Positions 61,907 through 64,000 of a DNA stretch of 64,000 nucleotides are shown here, piece by piece. Positions within the stretch are counted from its first letter, which is position 1; each line of letters starts with the position of its first letter. The position numbers and the translations under genes were made by a program. The stretch covers positions 15,202,309-15,266,308 of the forward strand of contig CM042086.1 in NCBI GenBank assembly GCA_023512835.1. The letters are read 5' to 3'. The DNA is from Taxillus chinensis (Eukaryota; Streptophyta; Magnoliopsida; Santalales; Loranthaceae). The notes below the pieces were generated by a model that worked only from the letters and a program-made list of their open reading frames with translations, searched no databases and was not told the origin of the DNA.

Positions 61907-64000
61907 CTACCAATAGTCTTTACAAGAACATTGCCCTCCAACAAAATGATGATATCTATTTGAATCTCTCAATGTTATTGGCCGGTCAATAATCCTAGAC
62001 ACAAACTTCATAAAATTGTGGCAGTCACCGCAAACACGAAGATTTTTTATAATCCTAATGGGTGTCCTTCCCGCAGGCTTTTTTATCAGCCCAAATGCAA
62101 GGGCAAGTTTTTCACTGTGAAAAGAGATTGATTTGAGCTTTTCAGCCTCCCCCACATCATGAAGGACCAACTCCGTGTCAGGAATAAAGCCAGCTTCCTG
62201 CAATCTCTTTATCAGTATTTGCAGTTCTTCATAAATATTGTCAGTTTCAGGATGAGTTCGATCCTCTGCTACAAATTTGTGCACCTTGTTGTCAATCTCA
62301 ATCCAGCTGTACGCAGCAAATTTTTTCACTTTCCTGTCCTTCATCAAGGACCGAATTGACGCCACGTCTGTCCATCTACCACGAGCAGCATACATGTTAG
62401 ACAGCATAATATAAGGCCCAGCACTGCATGGCTCCAACTCAAACAAATGCTTCGCTGCCATCTCACCATGTTCGATATCACCATTGATGGCACAAATAGA
62501 CAAAAAGGTGGACCAAATAACGGAGCTGGGTTCATGGGGCAAGCTGTTAATGAGTTCTATTGCTTGATGCATTTGTCTTGCATGACCAAGGAGATTGATC
62601 ATGCACGCATAGTGATCTAATGTGGGGGTCCTCCCATGAATTTTGTTGATTGAGTCAAAGTACTCCCATCCACGGTCGACTAAACCGCCATGGTCACATG
62701 CAGACAAAATGCCCACAAAGGTGACATCATCTGGTTTCAAGTCTTCTTTTAACATCTCATTGTATAGGGCCAAAGCCTCCGGACCTTGCCCATTTTGTGT
62801 GTAGCCCCCAATCATTGAATTCCAAGAAACCACATTCCGAGTTGACATTGTTTTGAATACAGCCCAAGCGTCTGCTGTTTCTCCACACTTACAATACATG
62901 TCGACAAGGGAACTGGACACAAGCAAATCATAATTAACTCCCATCAGAACGGCCTTCCCATGGATAGTTTGACCATGATATAGTGAAGCTAATCTGGCAC
63001 ACGAATTTACTAAAGTTGACATTGTAAAACTGTCCGGTTTGATATTTGCCAACTGCATCTCCTGAAACAACAATAGAGCATCTTCTTCTTTACCATTTTG
63101 GGCATAACCAACAATCATGTTTGTCCAACTAACCATATCCTTCTCCTCAATCTCGTGAAAAATTTTGCAAGCTTCATCTAAATTTCCACTACAAGAGTAA
63201 GCACCAAGAACATTTGTAAGGGTAACCTGATCCGGCTTGAAGCCTGCCAACCGCATTTCGTGAAACAAATCAATACATTTTTCAGGCCGCCCATTTTGTA
63301 TGTAACCAGAGATCATGGAATTCCACGAAACCACGTTCTTACTGAACATGCGATCGAACAACCATCGAGCTTGATCAATCAGCCCACACTTGGCGTAAAA
63401 ATCCAGCAAAGCATTCCAAACAAAAGCATTCCCGATCACATTTGCCGCAACAATCCGTCCATGAACCTGTTTCCCGCGGTTAAGATCCATCAGCTTGGAA
63501 CACGCCTTCAAGGCACTCACATGAGTGTAGTCCGTGGGCTCAAACCCGTCCCCCTGCATCCTCACAAACAGCTCCAGAGCCTTGCCGGAGCTGCTAACAC
63601 TGTTGGAGAAGGCGGCGATGACGGTGTTATACGAAACCGGATCGCGAACCGGCATTCGGTCGAACAGGGACAGCAAATCCGATAGGGAAGAGGAGGCGGA
63701 CTTGGAGTGCGCAGAGAGGATGGCGTTCCAGGAGAAGACGTCTCGCTGGGGCATTTTATCGAACAGGTCTCGGGCGTGGGAGAGGTGTCCGGATTTGGCG
63801 TAGAGATGGAGTAGGCGGTTGTGGAGGAAGGTGTCTGGGGGGTGGAAGGAGGTGAGCTCCATGTGGGATTGGAGTCGCTTCGCTTGGTCGACGTCGCTAG
63901 TTCGAACGCATTCGAGGAGGAGAGGAAGGTAGGAGGTGGAAGCGCCGCCGCGGGAGTAGAGCAAGTCTACGGCCTCGCGAAGCTGGCGCTTGGGTTTCAT
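61907..64000 (-). CDS. PLS-class pentatricopeptide protein with DYW domain
   Basis: A single uninterrupted minus frame of 697 aa starts at the ATG at 64000-63998, the very edge of the window, so a start further upstream cannot be excluded. It contains successive P, L and S repeats (for example NRLLHLYAKSGHLSHARDLF, DVFSWNAILSAHSK, DPVSYNTVIAAFSN, NVVSWNSMISGYIQNG), then E-type motifs, and a complete DYW domain. The deaminase-like features HSE (about 628-630) and CGDCH (657-661), the second zinc site HHF...CSC (about 684-693), and the terminal DYW (695-697) are all present. Such proteins are imported into mitochondria or plastids and perform site-specific C-to-U RNA editing; the DYW domain is the presumed deaminase. 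No clear transit peptide is visible. The target site and ortholog are unknown to me. Intronless, as usual for the family. Confidence 0.93.
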   Translation of the reverse strand: MKPKRQLREAVDLLYSRGGASTSYLPLLLECVRTSDVDQAKRLQSHMELTSFHPPDTFLHNRLLHLYAKSGHLSHARDLFDKMPQRDVFSWNAILSAHSKSASSSLSDLLSLFDRMPVRDPVSYNTVIAAFSNSVSSSGKALELFVRMQGDGFEPTDYTHVSALKACSKLMDLNRGKQVHGRIVAANVIGNAFVWNALLDFYAKCGLIDQARWLFDRMFSKNVVSWNSMISGYIQNGRPEKCIDLFHEMRLAGFKPDQVTLTNVLGAYSCSGNLDEACKIFHEIEEKDMVSWTNMIVGYAQNGKEEDALLLFQEMQLANIKPDSFTMSTLVNSCARLASLYHGQTIHGKAVLMGVNYDLLVSSSLVDMYCKCGETADAWAVFKTMSTRNVVSWNSMIGGYTQNGQGPEALALYNEMLKEDLKPDDVTFVGILSACDHGGLVDRGWEYFDSINKIHGRTPTLDHYACMINLLGHARQMHQAIELINSLPHEPSSVIWSTFLSICAINGDIEHGEMAAKHLFELEPCSAGPYIMLSNMYAARGRWTDVASIRSLMKDRKVKKFAAYSWIEIDNKVHKFVAEDRTHPETDNIYEELQILIKRLQEAGFIPDTELVLHDVGEAEKLKSISFHSEKLALAFGLIKKPAGRTPIRIIKNLRVCGDCHNFMKFVSRIIDRPITLRDSNRYHHFVGGQCSCKDYW

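Noticed and set aside
1..64000. LTR retrotransposon or autonomous transposase coding region
   Set aside because: No frame showed reverse transcriptase, integrase, gag or transposase wording; all mobile DNA seen is small and non-autonomous.

Overview
This window is nuclear DNA from a flowering plant, probably a eudicot and possibly woody. The evidence is long AT-rich intergenic DNA, GT-AG introns, a cytosolic-type tRNA-Val(CAC) gene, and plant-specific families (SMXL, DYW-type PPR, SHOU4-like, plastid SufB). I cannot name the species. No prokaryotic operon, CRISPR array, or autonomous transposon/retroelement coding region was seen.

Six protein-coding genes were resolved to exon level, and their conceptual proteins have the lengths usual for their families. 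They are: a SHOU4-like two-helix membrane protein (9666-13476, +, 473 aa); a MIF/D-dopachrome tautomerase-like protein, MDL (17024-19233, +, 115 aa); a SMXL4/5-type Clp-like protein (30025-34144, -, 1046 aa); plastid SufB (54511-56731, +, 557 aa); an ER Derlin-2 (57660-60642, -, 244 aa); and a PLS/DYW pentatricopeptide protein (61907-64000, -, 697 aa, start codon exactly at the window edge). Two weaker genes are a two-exon 95-aa acidic-tailed protein (22795-23981, -), which I do not recognise, and a single-exon candidate secreted peptide (35741-35974, -). A PPR-like fragment at about 25.7 kb looks like a pseudogene. The genes have unrelated housekeeping or developmental roles; nothing suggests a gene cluster.

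The intergenic DNA is rich in small non-autonomous DNA transposons. I can delimit six hAT-like elements by terminal inverted repeats; two have perfect 8-bp target duplications (1658-2064 and 21340-21552). There is a family of PIF/Harbinger (Tourist)-like MITEs with termini like GAGCATCCACA, one of them (15074-15449) inserted inside a hAT element. Several fold-back elements are also present (24.5, 41.8, 46.1, 49.8 kb). Microsatellites (TA, GA/CT, AC, TAA) and a few minisatellites are scattered through promoters and introns.

The oddest stretch is 7003-7976, almost a kilobase of nothing but long A, G and T homopolymers. I think it is more likely an assembly or consensus artefact than biology. 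I did not find a convincing new biological system. The items most worth following are the candidate secreted peptide with a miR167-complementary segment at its stop codon, the unrecognised 95-aa protein, the nested and well-delimited MITEs, and the divergent promoter upstream of SUFB.
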